NCBI RefSeq assembly: GCF_934371575.1
Contig: NZ_CAKRNY010000001.1
Span: forward strand, 124,001-188,000
Source: an uncultured Blautia sp.
GTDB taxonomy: Bacteria; Bacillota; Clostridia; Lachnospirales; Lachnospiraceae
Direction of reading: 5' to 3'
Length of the DNA: 64,000 nt
The first letter of the stretch is position 1; each line of letters starts with the position of its first letter. Positions 43,877 through 51,517 of this stretch are shown one piece after another. A program made the translations under genes and the position numbers. The notes under the pieces are model-generated. The model was given only the letters and a program-made list of their open reading frames with translations, searched no databases and had not been told where the DNA came from.

Positions 43877-44164
43877 TTATTTATGATGTTTCTCTTCCTC
43901 TTCTTCCACCAGTCTTGATGTTTCTTCTGACGGTGCTGAAATCACAGCTGCTGCCACGATCTCGCATGGTGGATTCTCCTTTACAGCATCTACTGCTGCT
44001 TTCACTGCGGCTACATCACCGCTTAAAAATACTGTTGCATGACCTCCGCACTTGGTATGCCAGGTACGGAATTCCACATCTGATGTTTTCAGCATCTGGT
44101 CAAGGACAACGACTGCATTGCAGCTTCCCAGAACCTCTACTAATCCTAATGCTCCATAAGACAT
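43877..44164 (-). CDS. Bacterial microcompartment hexamer shell protein (BMC-H), copy A
   Basis: A 95-residue single BMC domain: ALGLVEVLGSCNAVVVLDQM, TKCGGHATVFLSGDVAAVKA, then a tail EIVAAAVISAPSEETSRLVE and EEEEEKHHK. The order is that of ordinary BMC-H proteins that tile the flat faces of protein compartments. The acidic/His tail may be flexible. It follows copy B by 23 bases with AGGAGG before the ATG. No pentamer (BMC-P) or tandem (BMC-T) gene is in the window, so other shell parts must lie elsewhere or be absent. Confidence 0.88.
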   Translation of the reverse strand: MSYGALGLVEVLGSCNAVVVLDQMLKTSDVEFRTWHTKCGGHATVFLSGDVAAVKAAVDAVKENPPCEIVAAAVISAPSEETSRLVEEEEEKHHK

Positions 44165-44187
44165 CTTTCATTTCCTCCTGACATGTT

Positions 44188-44487
44188 CTATTTGTTAATG
44201 GTCATCTTAATTGCTATTTCTGTATCTGCACTTGGTGATGCGATCACAGTGTGAGAAACAATCTTACCAAGTGGCTTAGCTGTCTCCAGCGCAACTTCCA
44301 TTGCTGCATTTACATCAGAAACACTGCCACGCATTTTTACACAGGCTCCACTTTTCAGTCGGTTTCTCTCTACGCTCTGGATCTTTACATTTGCAGCCTT
44401 GGACGCTGCATCAAGAGCAACAAAGCAAGCTACCAGGTTATCCAGCTCAAATACCCCAACTGCCATACCATCATAGTTTTCTGCCAT
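44188..44487 (-). CDS. Bacterial microcompartment hexamer shell protein (BMC-H), copy B
   Basis: A 99-residue BMC-domain protein: MAVGVFELDNLVACFVALDA, ASKAANVKIQSVERNRLKSG, CVKMRGSVSDVNAAMEVALE, ending HTVIASPSADTEIAIKMTIN. It differs strongly from copy A, so the pair is not a recent duplication and could form distinct pores. It has its own promoter (44543-44571). Placement between arcC and mocA suggests a compartment for part of purine/diaminopropionate metabolism. BMC loci of a purine (xanthine-type) class have been catalogued in clostridia. Confidence 0.88.
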   Translation of the reverse strand: MAENYDGMAVGVFELDNLVACFVALDAASKAANVKIQSVERNRLKSGACVKMRGSVSDVNAAMEVALETAKPLGKIVSHTVIASPSADTEIAIKMTINK

Positions 44488-44542
44488 TTTATCCTCCTTA
44501 TGAGACGGGAAAATGGTTCTCCCGACTGCTGTCTTTTATATC

Positions 44543-44571
44543 AGTATACCTTATTTTTGTCATAATTACAA
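44543..44571 (-). promoter_or_regulatory. Promoter for the two BMC shell genes
   Basis: Minus-strand TTGTAA (44566-44571), 17-base spacer, TATACT (44543-44548). About 30 bases further upstream ACAAAATCC is repeated at 44603-44611 and 44613-44621, one helical turn apart, a possible activator site. Confidence 0.65.
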
Positions 44572-44667
44572 GTGATTTTCGGTTGTAATCTCACATGAAT
44601 TCACAAAATCCAACAAAATCCCACATATTTTGACGAGTACAACTACTTTTCGCAATATTTTATGCTT

Positions 44668-45225
44668 TCAACTTTTTACATCCATATCAGTAAGTTCTTT
44701 TATGTCCTTCACCTTCAAAAGTACAGTATCGTCCCTGTGCATGGTTATCACAGATTTTCCGCCCTTGTCCCCTGTTACAGACAATAATTCGTCATAATAT
44801 TTTTTTGTAAAAATACAGGGATTTCCAAGCTTTCCTTCACATGATACACAGGCTATTCCCTTTGCAGATGAATACAGCAGCTCGATCAGCTTTTTTATTG
44901 TACCAGCAGTAAGCCAGGGCTGATCAGACACAGCAAAAAGACAGGCGTCAGCATCCAGATTGGCTTTCAGACCAATTTTCATCGATGAAGATATGCCCTC
45001 ATCAGGATGTGGGTTAATATATACATCTGCTCCCAGCGCCCTTGCAGTCTGCTCTATTTCTTCGTACTGTGTAACCACTGTTATTTTCCCAGTCTCCTCT
45101 GCCACCGCTTTCAGTTTTTCCAGGACATGCAGATACATGGGCTTTCCGTCTATTTCATATAAAAGTTTATTGCTTCCAAACCGCCGGCTGTTTCCGGCCG
45201 CCAGCATGATCAATGCGATTTTCAT
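44668..45225 (-). CDS. mocA: Molybdenum cofactor cytidylyltransferase (MocA/YgfJ type)
   Basis: Transfers CMP to molybdopterin to give the MCD cofactor used by xanthine dehydrogenase-type enzymes; about 185 residues. The nucleotidyltransferase motif is LIMLAAGNSRRFGSNKLLYE, with VYINPHPDEGISSSMKIGL, CLFAVSDQPWLTAGTIKKL and GNPCIFTKKYYDELL. The frame reaches back to 45312, but the ATG at 45225 overlaps the yqeC stop (ATGA), the natural coupled start. It belongs to the yqeB-yqeC-mocA maturation set for selenium-dependent hydroxylases. Confidence 0.9.
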   Translation of the reverse strand: MKIALIMLAAGNSRRFGSNKLLYEIDGKPMYLHVLEKLKAVAEETGKITVVTQYEEIEQTARALGADVYINPHPDEGISSSMKIGLKANLDADACLFAVSDQPWLTAGTIKKLIELLYSSAKGIACVSCEGKLGNPCIFTKKYYDELLSVTGDKGGKSVITMHRDDTVLLKVKDIKELTDMDVKS

Positions 45226-45947
45226 AACTCTTCTGCCTCTTTCAGACTTCCGTAAGCAGCTACCGTTCCCAGTTTTTCCAGATCTTCCACTATATGCTCT
45301 GCAGGTGAACAATCTGGCAATACATCTGCTTTGTTTAGATATACACGGTAAATCTTATGTTCTACATTTTTATACAGGCCATAAACGGACGTTGCGATTT
45401 TCTCAATATCTTCTGCTGTGACCGGTGCATCCAGATTTTTTTCAAGAAAAGTACTGATATATTCTGCCCTGTGTGCAGTTTCGCAGATAGGCTTACCAAG
45501 ACAATCCAGTCCGATCACACTTACTACAACATCTGCAAAATCCGGAATCACCGGTTCCCACTCTGCCGGAACTTTCAGCGGCTTTTTCTTCGCTCCATCT
45601 GCCTCGATCAGCATTACATCGCAAAAAGGAATCAGGCGCTGAAGCTCTGATTCTTTTATAGAACACATTTTCCCGGAAGATTTTTCAATATCAGCAACTG
45701 CTGTAAATCCATTTTTTCCCAGTATTTCAGGAACCTTTTCCAGTTCTGTGCTTCTTACCAGAGGCAGTGCCGGGTCATAGGCCATATGAGTTGTTGTGGA
45801 AATAATCACCTTTTTTCCTATGGTCTGCAATTCTTCATTCAGACGATAGATCAGGCTGGTTTTTCCCCCACCGCCAACTACAGCAATTACCTTGTATTTA
45901 TCTATATCAAGTTTTAGTAAATTCAGAAAATATCCACTTTTTCTCAT
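45222..45947 (-). CDS. yqeC: Putative selenium-dependent hydroxylase accessory protein YqeC
   Basis: A 241-residue P-loop protein: YKVIAVVGGGGKTSLIYRLN, KKVIISTTTHMAYDP, CDVMLIEADGAKKKPLKVPA, DFADVVVSVIGLDCLGKPI and VYLNKADVLPDC. The family is found where selenium-dependent molybdenum hydroxylases occur and is thought to act in making or inserting the Se-containing cofactor. It overlaps mocA by four bases and lies 42 bases after yqeB. Confidence 0.92.
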   Translation of the reverse strand: MRKSGYFLNLLKLDIDKYKVIAVVGGGGKTSLIYRLNEELQTIGKKVIISTTTHMAYDPALPLVRSTELEKVPEILGKNGFTAVADIEKSSGKMCSIKESELQRLIPFCDVMLIEADGAKKKPLKVPAEWEPVIPDFADVVVSVIGLDCLGKPICETAHRAEYISTFLEKNLDAPVTAEDIEKIATSVYGLYKNVEHKIYRVYLNKADVLPDCSPAEHIVEDLEKLGTVAAYGSLKEAEEL

Positions 45948-45989
45948 TCTTACCTCCTTTGCCTCTAATATTCTTGCAAGTAAGTACTC

Positions 45990-46823
45990 TTAATCCAAAA
46001 AAGTATCCCGGGAAGGGAAAACACCTTCGCTTAATAAAATCTCCACCACGCTGCCAGCAATACATCTCGCCTTATCTGAAATGGTAAAGCAGTTCTTTTT
46101 TTCTTCTTTTCTCGGGTCAATATCGGCAATCTTCATCCCCAGCGGAACATTATAGCCTTCCTTTATAATTCCCCTCAATACGCCCGTTATGGAAGCTTCT
46201 ACAGGGGTTTCCCCTACATAGGCAAGGATCTGTCCTTTCTCTACAATATCGGCAATATGGGCAATATTATGGATTCTGCCAGAACCTGGGGAATGAATGA
46301 CACGTTCTTTGCTGACGCCGCCTACCATTCCGGGAACACCAGTGTTTGGAACAGCCGGACCCCGGGTAATGATTCTGGCAAGGTCGTGGCCCCGCATAGT
46401 CTCTACAACATAATCCACATCTTCTCCTGCAAAAAAGCCTGGTCCAAGACCAATGGTAAGTGGAGCCATATCTTTTGCCGTTCCAAGATTCCGCTTCGCA
46501 AGAATCGCATCCACAAGAGCCGAAACCTTTCCCTGCGCAGAAAGCTCAGCAATACATGTGCCTGCCGGATCGACCATAAGCGGAAGCTCCCCTGCCTGCC
46601 AGATTTTTTCACATTCTTCCAAAGAATCCACTTTTCTGCAAAGAACATCTTCTACGACAGCTGTTCCATCATATACAGCTTCACAAAAAGCTACCTTTCT
46701 TCGAATTGCACTTGGTTTCTCACATTCTAAAATTAATACACGATAACCACAGCGATGAAGTCTGTGGATCACTCCACTCGCCAGATCTCCGCCGCCACGG
46801 ATAATTACACAGTTGTCTCTCAT
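45990..46823 (-). CDS. yqeB: Selenium-dependent molybdenum hydroxylase system protein YqeB
   Basis: A 277-residue protein with CVIIRGGGDLASGVIHRLHR, VLILECEKPSAIRRKVAFCE, GPGFFAGEDVDYVVETMRGH, VPNTGVPGMVGGVSKERVIH and a biotinyl-like IADIVEKGQILAYVGETPVE. The family marks genomes using labile selenium as a cofactor of molybdenum hydroxylases; the biochemical role is unproven. It starts about 30 bases after the terminator of the xdh operon, so expression may depend on read-through. Confidence 0.92.
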   Translation of the reverse strand: MRDNCVIIRGGGDLASGVIHRLHRCGYRVLILECEKPSAIRRKVAFCEAVYDGTAVVEDVLCRKVDSLEECEKIWQAGELPLMVDPAGTCIAELSAQGKVSALVDAILAKRNLGTAKDMAPLTIGLGPGFFAGEDVDYVVETMRGHDLARIITRGPAVPNTGVPGMVGGVSKERVIHSPGSGRIHNIAHIADIVEKGQILAYVGETPVEASITGVLRGIIKEGYNVPLGMKIADIDPRKEEKKNCFTISDKARCIAGSVVEILLSEGVFPSRDTFLD

Positions 46824-46855
46824 GCTTTTGTCCTACCCATTTTAAATATTTTGAA

Positions 46856-46877
46856 AAGGCGGGGACTTCCCCGCCTT
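46856..46877. terminator. Terminator after the three-subunit xanthine dehydrogenase operon
   Basis: AAGGCGGGG (46856-46864) pairs with CCCCGCCTT (46869-46877) with short loop. T-rich sequence lies on both sides, so it can stop the minus-strand xdh transcript before yqeB, fully or in part. Confidence 0.75.
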
Positions 46878-46934
46878 CTGATATTTTTATTGTACAAAGT
46901 CAGCCAGACGGATATTATCAATCTGATCCACCGC

Positions 46935-47426
46935 TTACTCCTGTCCTGTCTTCATATTCTCCTTATTTACCTTCTCCACTGCATTCACAATATTCTCATA
47001 CCCGGTGCAGCGGCAAAGGTTACCAGCCATATGCTTGCGGATGGCATCTCTTGTAAGCTCTTCCCCCCGCTCCAGAAGTACTGTAGCAGACATTACGAAA
47101 CCAGGTGTACAAAAACCGCACTGGATAGCACCTTCCTCAATAAAAGCCTCCTGAATTCTGGTAAGTTCACCATTCTTTTCAAGACCTTCCAAAGTACGGA
47201 TGTTTTTTCCCTCAGCCCAGACAGCCAGATAAATACAGGAATCGATGGTTTCACCGTCAATTATTACGGTACATGCACCGCATTCTCCCACCTCGCAGCC
47301 TTTTTTCACAGAGGTCAGGCCCAGGCGATTCCGCAGCATATCAAGAAGAGACTCTCTCACGTCCACATACTCGGCTACCTCTTTTCCATTTACTGTACAC
47401 TGCACCAGCCTCATATCTTTTTTCAT
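46935..47426 (-). CDS. Xanthine dehydrogenase-type 2Fe-2S subunit
   Basis: A 163-residue iron-sulfur subunit carrying electrons from the Mo site to FAD. The plant-type ferredoxin cluster is in KKGCEVGECGACTVIIDGET (plus a further cysteine), and the second cluster domain has GAIQCGFCTPGFVMSA and HMAGNLCRCTGYENIV. It overlaps the FAD-subunit gene by four bases. Equivalent to small subunits of xanthine dehydrogenase, nicotinate or other purine hydroxylases; the substrate is decided by the large subunit. Confidence 0.94.
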   Translation of the reverse strand: MKKDMRLVQCTVNGKEVAEYVDVRESLLDMLRNRLGLTSVKKGCEVGECGACTVIIDGETIDSCIYLAVWAEGKNIRTLEGLEKNGELTRIQEAFIEEGAIQCGFCTPGFVMSATVLLERGEELTRDAIRKHMAGNLCRCTGYENIVNAVEKVNKENMKTGQE

Positions 47427-48361
47427 GACTGCTCACCTCCTGCTACATCATCTTGTTTCTTACGGATATCTGAAACTGTAACACCAGACACCATGCCGCG
47501 GCGAATGCTTTCTCTAAGCGCACGGCTTGCAATCTCTCCACCGATCTGAAGCCTGAAAGCCTTTGATGCTCTCCAGGAATCTCGGGGATTGATTTCTGCT
47601 CTTACCAGTTCTTCCACCTTCTGATACAGTTCTTCTCCAATCTCCATGCCCTTCAGCGCCTCTTCCGTCTTCTGGCAGCGGTAAGGCACAGGAGCAGCTA
47701 CACCAAAAGTGATCCTTACATCTTCCAGAACCTTTTTCAGAGGGTCTATCCTGCTGACAACACTGCAGCTTAAGGTAGCAATGTCCATTGCATTTCGCAT
47801 GGAATACTTAATATAAAAGCCATGATATCCCTGATACTCTTTTCCCGGAATCACAATATGGGTAAGCACATCTCCCTGATGAAGATCCACCCGTCCAGGC
47901 CCCAGATAAAAATCCTTTATGGGGACCATACGCCCGCCGGTTCCATCTGCAATCCGAAGCATTGCATTCAGGGAAAACAAGGTAGGCGCACTGTCAGCAC
48001 TGACAGCTCCGTTACAAACATTTCCTCCGATTGTTCCAATGTTTCGCACCTGGGGACCACCAACCTGATCTACTGCCTCTCCCAGAACCGGAATCAGTTT
48101 CCGGATTACCGGATCAGCTGTCACATGGGAAAAGGTGGTTCCTGCACCAATAAAAATATCACCGGATTCCATCAGCTGGATTCCGCGGATCTCTTTAATA
48201 TCCCGGATACTTACTAAAGATGTGCCGGCCATTTTTCCTTCACGGATCTTGATCAGCACGTCACTACCTCCGGAAATCACTCTTGCATCAGGGTGCTCCT
48301 TCAAAAGAGTCACAGCTTCCTTGATCGTCTCTGCATTATAATAATTTTCAATATCGTACAT
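47423..48361 (-). CDS. Xanthine dehydrogenase-type FAD-binding subunit
   Basis: A 312-residue flavoprotein subunit passing electrons to NAD+ or another acceptor. ARVISGGSDVLIKIREGKMA is the FAD pyrophosphate motif and VGGPQVRNIGTIGGNVCNGA the second FAD motif, with AVSADSAPTLFSLNAML next. The C-terminal CO-dehydrogenase flavoprotein domain follows (ITFGVAAPVPYRC, REINPRDSWRASKAF-like). It sits between the large and Fe-S subunit genes. Confidence 0.93.
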   Translation of the reverse strand: MYDIENYYNAETIKEAVTLLKEHPDARVISGGSDVLIKIREGKMAGTSLVSIRDIKEIRGIQLMESGDIFIGAGTTFSHVTADPVIRKLIPVLGEAVDQVGGPQVRNIGTIGGNVCNGAVSADSAPTLFSLNAMLRIADGTGGRMVPIKDFYLGPGRVDLHQGDVLTHIVIPGKEYQGYHGFYIKYSMRNAMDIATLSCSVVSRIDPLKKVLEDVRITFGVAAPVPYRCQKTEEALKGMEIGEELYQKVEELVRAEINPRDSWRASKAFRLQIGGEIASRALRESIRRGMVSGVTVSDIRKKQDDVAGGEQS

Positions 48362-48378
48362 TCCTCATGCCCCCTTTC

Positions 48379-50652
48379 TCAGATCAGTCCGGCTTTTGTA
48401 AAGCCGTCTATCAGTCTTTGCGGTGTAAGAGGAATCTCGGAAAAGCCTACGCCAGTTGCATGCAGAACTGCATTTCGGATTGCCGGTGCACCCGGGATTG
48501 CCGGAGGCTCTCCAAGAGCTTTATTTCCATATGGACCCATAGGATCCTTCATCTCTACAAATTCAGCGGTCAGATCCGGTGTATCCATAGTAGTCATCAT
48601 TTTATAATCAAGTAACGTACCATTTAATGGTCTTCCTGTTTTCTCATCAAGCAGAAGCTGCTCGGAAAGTCCATAGCCCATTCCCATGGACATGCCTCCG
48701 TGAACCTGCATTTCCGCAAGCTGCGGATTGAGAAGGGTTCCACTGTCATGAACATTCACAATATCCAGAATCCTGATCTTACCAAGCTTCATATCTACTT
48801 CAAGATCAACAAAGCAACAGCCGCTGGCTACTGTATTTTTCTTCACCTGTTTGGAAACCTCAGCAGTAAGAACAGAGGAATTTCCAAGACTGTAATAACT
48901 TTCCATTGCCAGATTCTCAAGGGAAATTGCCGGCTTGCCATCCGCCAGGATATAACCGTCTTCCAGTTCCAGCCTGTCTACATTTCCCGGAACCAGCGTT
49001 CTTGCATAATCCAGAATCTTCTGCTTCAGCAGCTGTGCACATTCCTTCACTGCAGTACCTGTAACAAAGGACTGTCTGGAAGCATACGCCCCTGTATCAA
49101 ACGGTGTTACGTCTGTATCCTGCTGGCTTACAATATGTACTCTGGAAATATCCATATGAAGGGTTTCTGCTGCCATCTGGGAAAATACCGTATCTGCACC
49201 CTGCCCGATCTCTGTAGCTCCAACCTGCAGCTGCACGCTTCCATCCTGATTCAGGGAAAGCCTTGCTCCTGCAATTTCCAGGGAAATAGGCCATACGCCG
49301 GTCTTATAGGAAAACAGAGCCATACCAACGCCCCGTCTCACAGCTCCTGTCTGATTCTGATAAGCCTTCCGCTTTTCATCCCAGTGAATATATTCGGCGC
49401 CCTTCTCCAGACATTCAAAAATACCATTTGTATTCGCTGCAATAGGCTTCAGGTATGCATCCTCATAATAACCATGTATCAGATTCTTTCTTCGGAATTC
49501 CAATGGATCCATTCCAATCTCAAAAGCAATATCATCCATAAAGCACTCTGTTGCAAAGCAAACCTGCGGAATGCCGTACGCTCTCATCGCGCCTGCTGTC
49601 GGACAGTTGGTGTAAACTGTATAGGCCTCACCGCGTATATTGGGACAGGCATACTGAAGTCTGCTGGCTGTCAGTCCGTTAGCTGCGATGGCATGTCCAT
49701 GAGATGCATAAGCTCCCTGGTTGGAGTAGGTGGTCATTTCCTTTGCCACAAGGTGTCCTTCCTCGTCCACCCCTGCCACCATATCATATTCAATAGAATG
49801 ACGGGTTCTGGTATTTGTAAAGGTCTCCTCACGGGTAAGTTCGATCTTAACCGGACGACCACCGACCTGCATAGTAAGAAAGGCATTCAGAGGCTCATAA
49901 AGCACCTCCTGCTTATTTCCAAAGCCACCACCTACGTATGGCTTGATCACACGAACCTGGCCCCATGGAATGCCAAGTGCCTGACCTACTACACGACGCA
50001 CAATATGAGGGATCTGTGTGGATGAAACAACCACAATACGACCTTTTTCCATATAGGCATAGGAAATATTATTCTCAATATGACAGTGCTGGACAATAGG
50101 TGTCTTGTAGCTTCTTTTGATCTTCACAGAAGACTCTTCAAGACCTTTGTCCACATCTCCAATTGCAAAACTGGACCTGGCCAGAATATTATCCTTCTTA
50201 TCCAGATGAATCGGGTGCTCGCTTCCCCTCATGGAAATTCTTGGACTTAGCACAACCGGATATTCCTCATACTCTACCTTGATCAGCTTCAACGCTCTGG
50301 ACGCAGTTACCTCATCTTCTGCAACAACTGCTGCAATATCATCACCATAATAACGAACTCTTCCCGTAAGCAGATTTCGGTCTGCCACATCCTGATGAGC
50401 AAGTTCCACAGACCAAGGATGTCCCGGTGTGGGATAACAATGATTCGGTACGTCCTTAAAGGTAACTACCTTTACTACGCCGTCCAGAGCCTCTGCTTCA
50501 CTGGTATCAATGGATTTCACCACGCCGTTTCCGATCTGCGCATGATAAACTTTGGCTACCAGGCACTTATTCAGGATCAGGTCATCTGTAAATTTCGCAC
50601 GGCCTGTCACTTTCTCATAAGCGTCTACTCTTGGAACTCTCTTTCCAATCAT
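48379..50652 (-). CDS. Xanthine dehydrogenase-type molybdenum-binding subunit
   Basis: The catalytic subunit (757 residues) of a molybdenum hydroxylase: KRVPRVDAYEKVTGRAKFTD at the start, KPYVGGGFGNKQEVLYEPL, AGAMRAYGIPQVCFATE, VGATEIGQGADTVFSQMAAE and the C-terminal GPYGNKALGEPPAIPGAPAI with its active-site glutamate region. The family hydroxylates xanthine, hypoxanthine or related N-heterocycles. The frame opens at a GTG (50661), but the ATG at 50652 has AAGAAGG at better spacing. A structured leader of about 260 bases precedes it. Linked Se genes suggest a selenium-containing cofactor. Confidence 0.92.
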   Translation of the reverse strand: MIGKRVPRVDAYEKVTGRAKFTDDLILNKCLVAKVYHAQIGNGVVKSIDTSEAEALDGVVKVVTFKDVPNHCYPTPGHPWSVELAHQDVADRNLLTGRVRYYGDDIAAVVAEDEVTASRALKLIKVEYEEYPVVLSPRISMRGSEHPIHLDKKDNILARSSFAIGDVDKGLEESSVKIKRSYKTPIVQHCHIENNISYAYMEKGRIVVVSSTQIPHIVRRVVGQALGIPWGQVRVIKPYVGGGFGNKQEVLYEPLNAFLTMQVGGRPVKIELTREETFTNTRTRHSIEYDMVAGVDEEGHLVAKEMTTYSNQGAYASHGHAIAANGLTASRLQYACPNIRGEAYTVYTNCPTAGAMRAYGIPQVCFATECFMDDIAFEIGMDPLEFRRKNLIHGYYEDAYLKPIAANTNGIFECLEKGAEYIHWDEKRKAYQNQTGAVRRGVGMALFSYKTGVWPISLEIAGARLSLNQDGSVQLQVGATEIGQGADTVFSQMAAETLHMDISRVHIVSQQDTDVTPFDTGAYASRQSFVTGTAVKECAQLLKQKILDYARTLVPGNVDRLELEDGYILADGKPAISLENLAMESYYSLGNSSVLTAEVSKQVKKNTVASGCCFVDLEVDMKLGKIRILDIVNVHDSGTLLNPQLAEMQVHGGMSMGMGYGLSEQLLLDEKTGRPLNGTLLDYKMMTTMDTPDLTAEFVEMKDPMGPYGNKALGEPPAIPGAPAIRNAVLHATGVGFSEIPLTPQRLIDGFTKAGLI

Positions 50653-50661
50653 ATGCTTCAC

Positions 50662-50918
50662 CTTCTTTATATTTTTTATCCGCAGATGCCTCCAATCCGC
50701 AGAAATTCCTCACAGCAAATGCTGCTCCCGCGCTTTTTGCACAGGATGATACCGTCCCATAAAAGAATAGCCGACGCCGTTCAAAAAACAAATTTACGGT
50801 TCTTCTTTGAACTGGTCGTCGGCCCTTTTACATTACTGCTTCTTCTTATGAACAGCAGTCTTTTTGATTCGTGTCTCCTTTAATCTAAAAAATATTGTAC
50901 AGAATATTCTTTTTATGC
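50662..50918 (-). other. Structured 5' leader of the xdh operon
   Basis: Between promoter and start codon, the transcript can form three stems. One pairs ACTGCT with AGCAGT (50835-50859). The strong one pairs GCCGACG (50817-50823) with CGTCGGC (50770-50776) plus inner GTTCAAA/TTTGAAC. The third is a CAGC/GCTG hairpin (50712-50725). There is no U-run after the strong stem. A 16-codon frame beginning MGRYHPVQKARE lies within it. I do not recognise a known riboswitch; it could be an unnamed cis-regulatory RNA or a leader-peptide region. No other gene is visible in 50653-51022. Confidence 0.5.
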
Positions 50919-50924
50919 AAAATA

Positions 50925-50954
50925 ATTGTATCACATTTATTGGGTATTTTGCAA
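50925..50954 (-). promoter_or_regulatory. Promoter of the xdh operon
   Basis: Minus-strand TTGCAA (50949-50954), 18-base spacer, TACAAT (50925-50930). A second TACAAT lies at 50894-50899. Confidence 0.55.
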
Positions 50955-51022
50955 CATTTTTATAGATTATTTTAAGGTTTTATTGTTATATTGTTGAAAT
51001 TTTTGAAACAATTTCAACATTT

Positions 51023-51514
51023 TTAATTTTGCTTAGTTAAAACTCCTCGCAAATCATAAATAGCGTGTCTTGGACACTTCACTGCACACATTCCACAGCT
51101 TAAACAGATTGTCTCATCAATCACTGCACAGTTATCGATCACCCGGATTGCACTTGCCGTACATGTTTTTTCGCAAATTCCACAGCCGATACAACTGACC
51201 TGGCACTGTTTTTTCGCCTCTGCACCTTTCTTCCTATTGGAGCATTTCACAACAATCCAGTTGGCACATTCATGAACAGAAATGATCTTCTGCGGACATA
51301 CCTTGGCACATGCCCCGCAACCAATACATTTTTCTTCATCAACCTTGGCAACTCCATATTCATTTATGGAAATAGCTCCAAACTTGCATTTTTCCACACA
51401 TGCCCCGCAGCCAATGCATCCATCTTTACAGCCATCATCACCAACCGTAGCCCTGCACCCTCCATTGCATGCCACAACAGCTGCTTTATACGGAAATCTC
51501 TTTTTTACTGCCAT
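51023..51514 (-). CDS. Ferredoxin-like protein with four 4Fe-4S motifs
   Basis: A 163-residue protein with four CxxCxxCxxxC motifs: [48 protein letters not shown] and [17 protein letters not shown]. Each can bind a 4Fe-4S cluster, giving two bacterial-ferredoxin pairs. An extra cysteine region ([19 protein letters not shown]) lies at the N-terminus, resembling the C-terminal part of RnfB/AcnB-type electron carriers. It begins three bases after the Se-XDH stop and is likely its electron partner, moving electrons to YgfK or to ferredoxin-linked enzymes. Confidence 0.9.
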   Translation of the reverse strand: MAVKKRFPYKAAVVACNGGCRATVGDDGCKDGCIGCGACVEKCKFGAISINEYGVAKVDEEKCIGCGACAKVCPQKIISVHECANWIVVKCSNRKKGAEAKKQCQVSCIGCGICEKTCTASAIRVIDNCAVIDETICLSCGMCAVKCPRHAIYDLRGVLTKQN

Positions 51515-51517
51515 TTC

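Noticed and set aside
48700..50025. 441-residue plus-strand open frame
   Set aside because: It lies antisense within the xanthine dehydrogenase large-subunit gene, is rich in Cys/His/Ile as shadow frames are, and has no recognisable domain.
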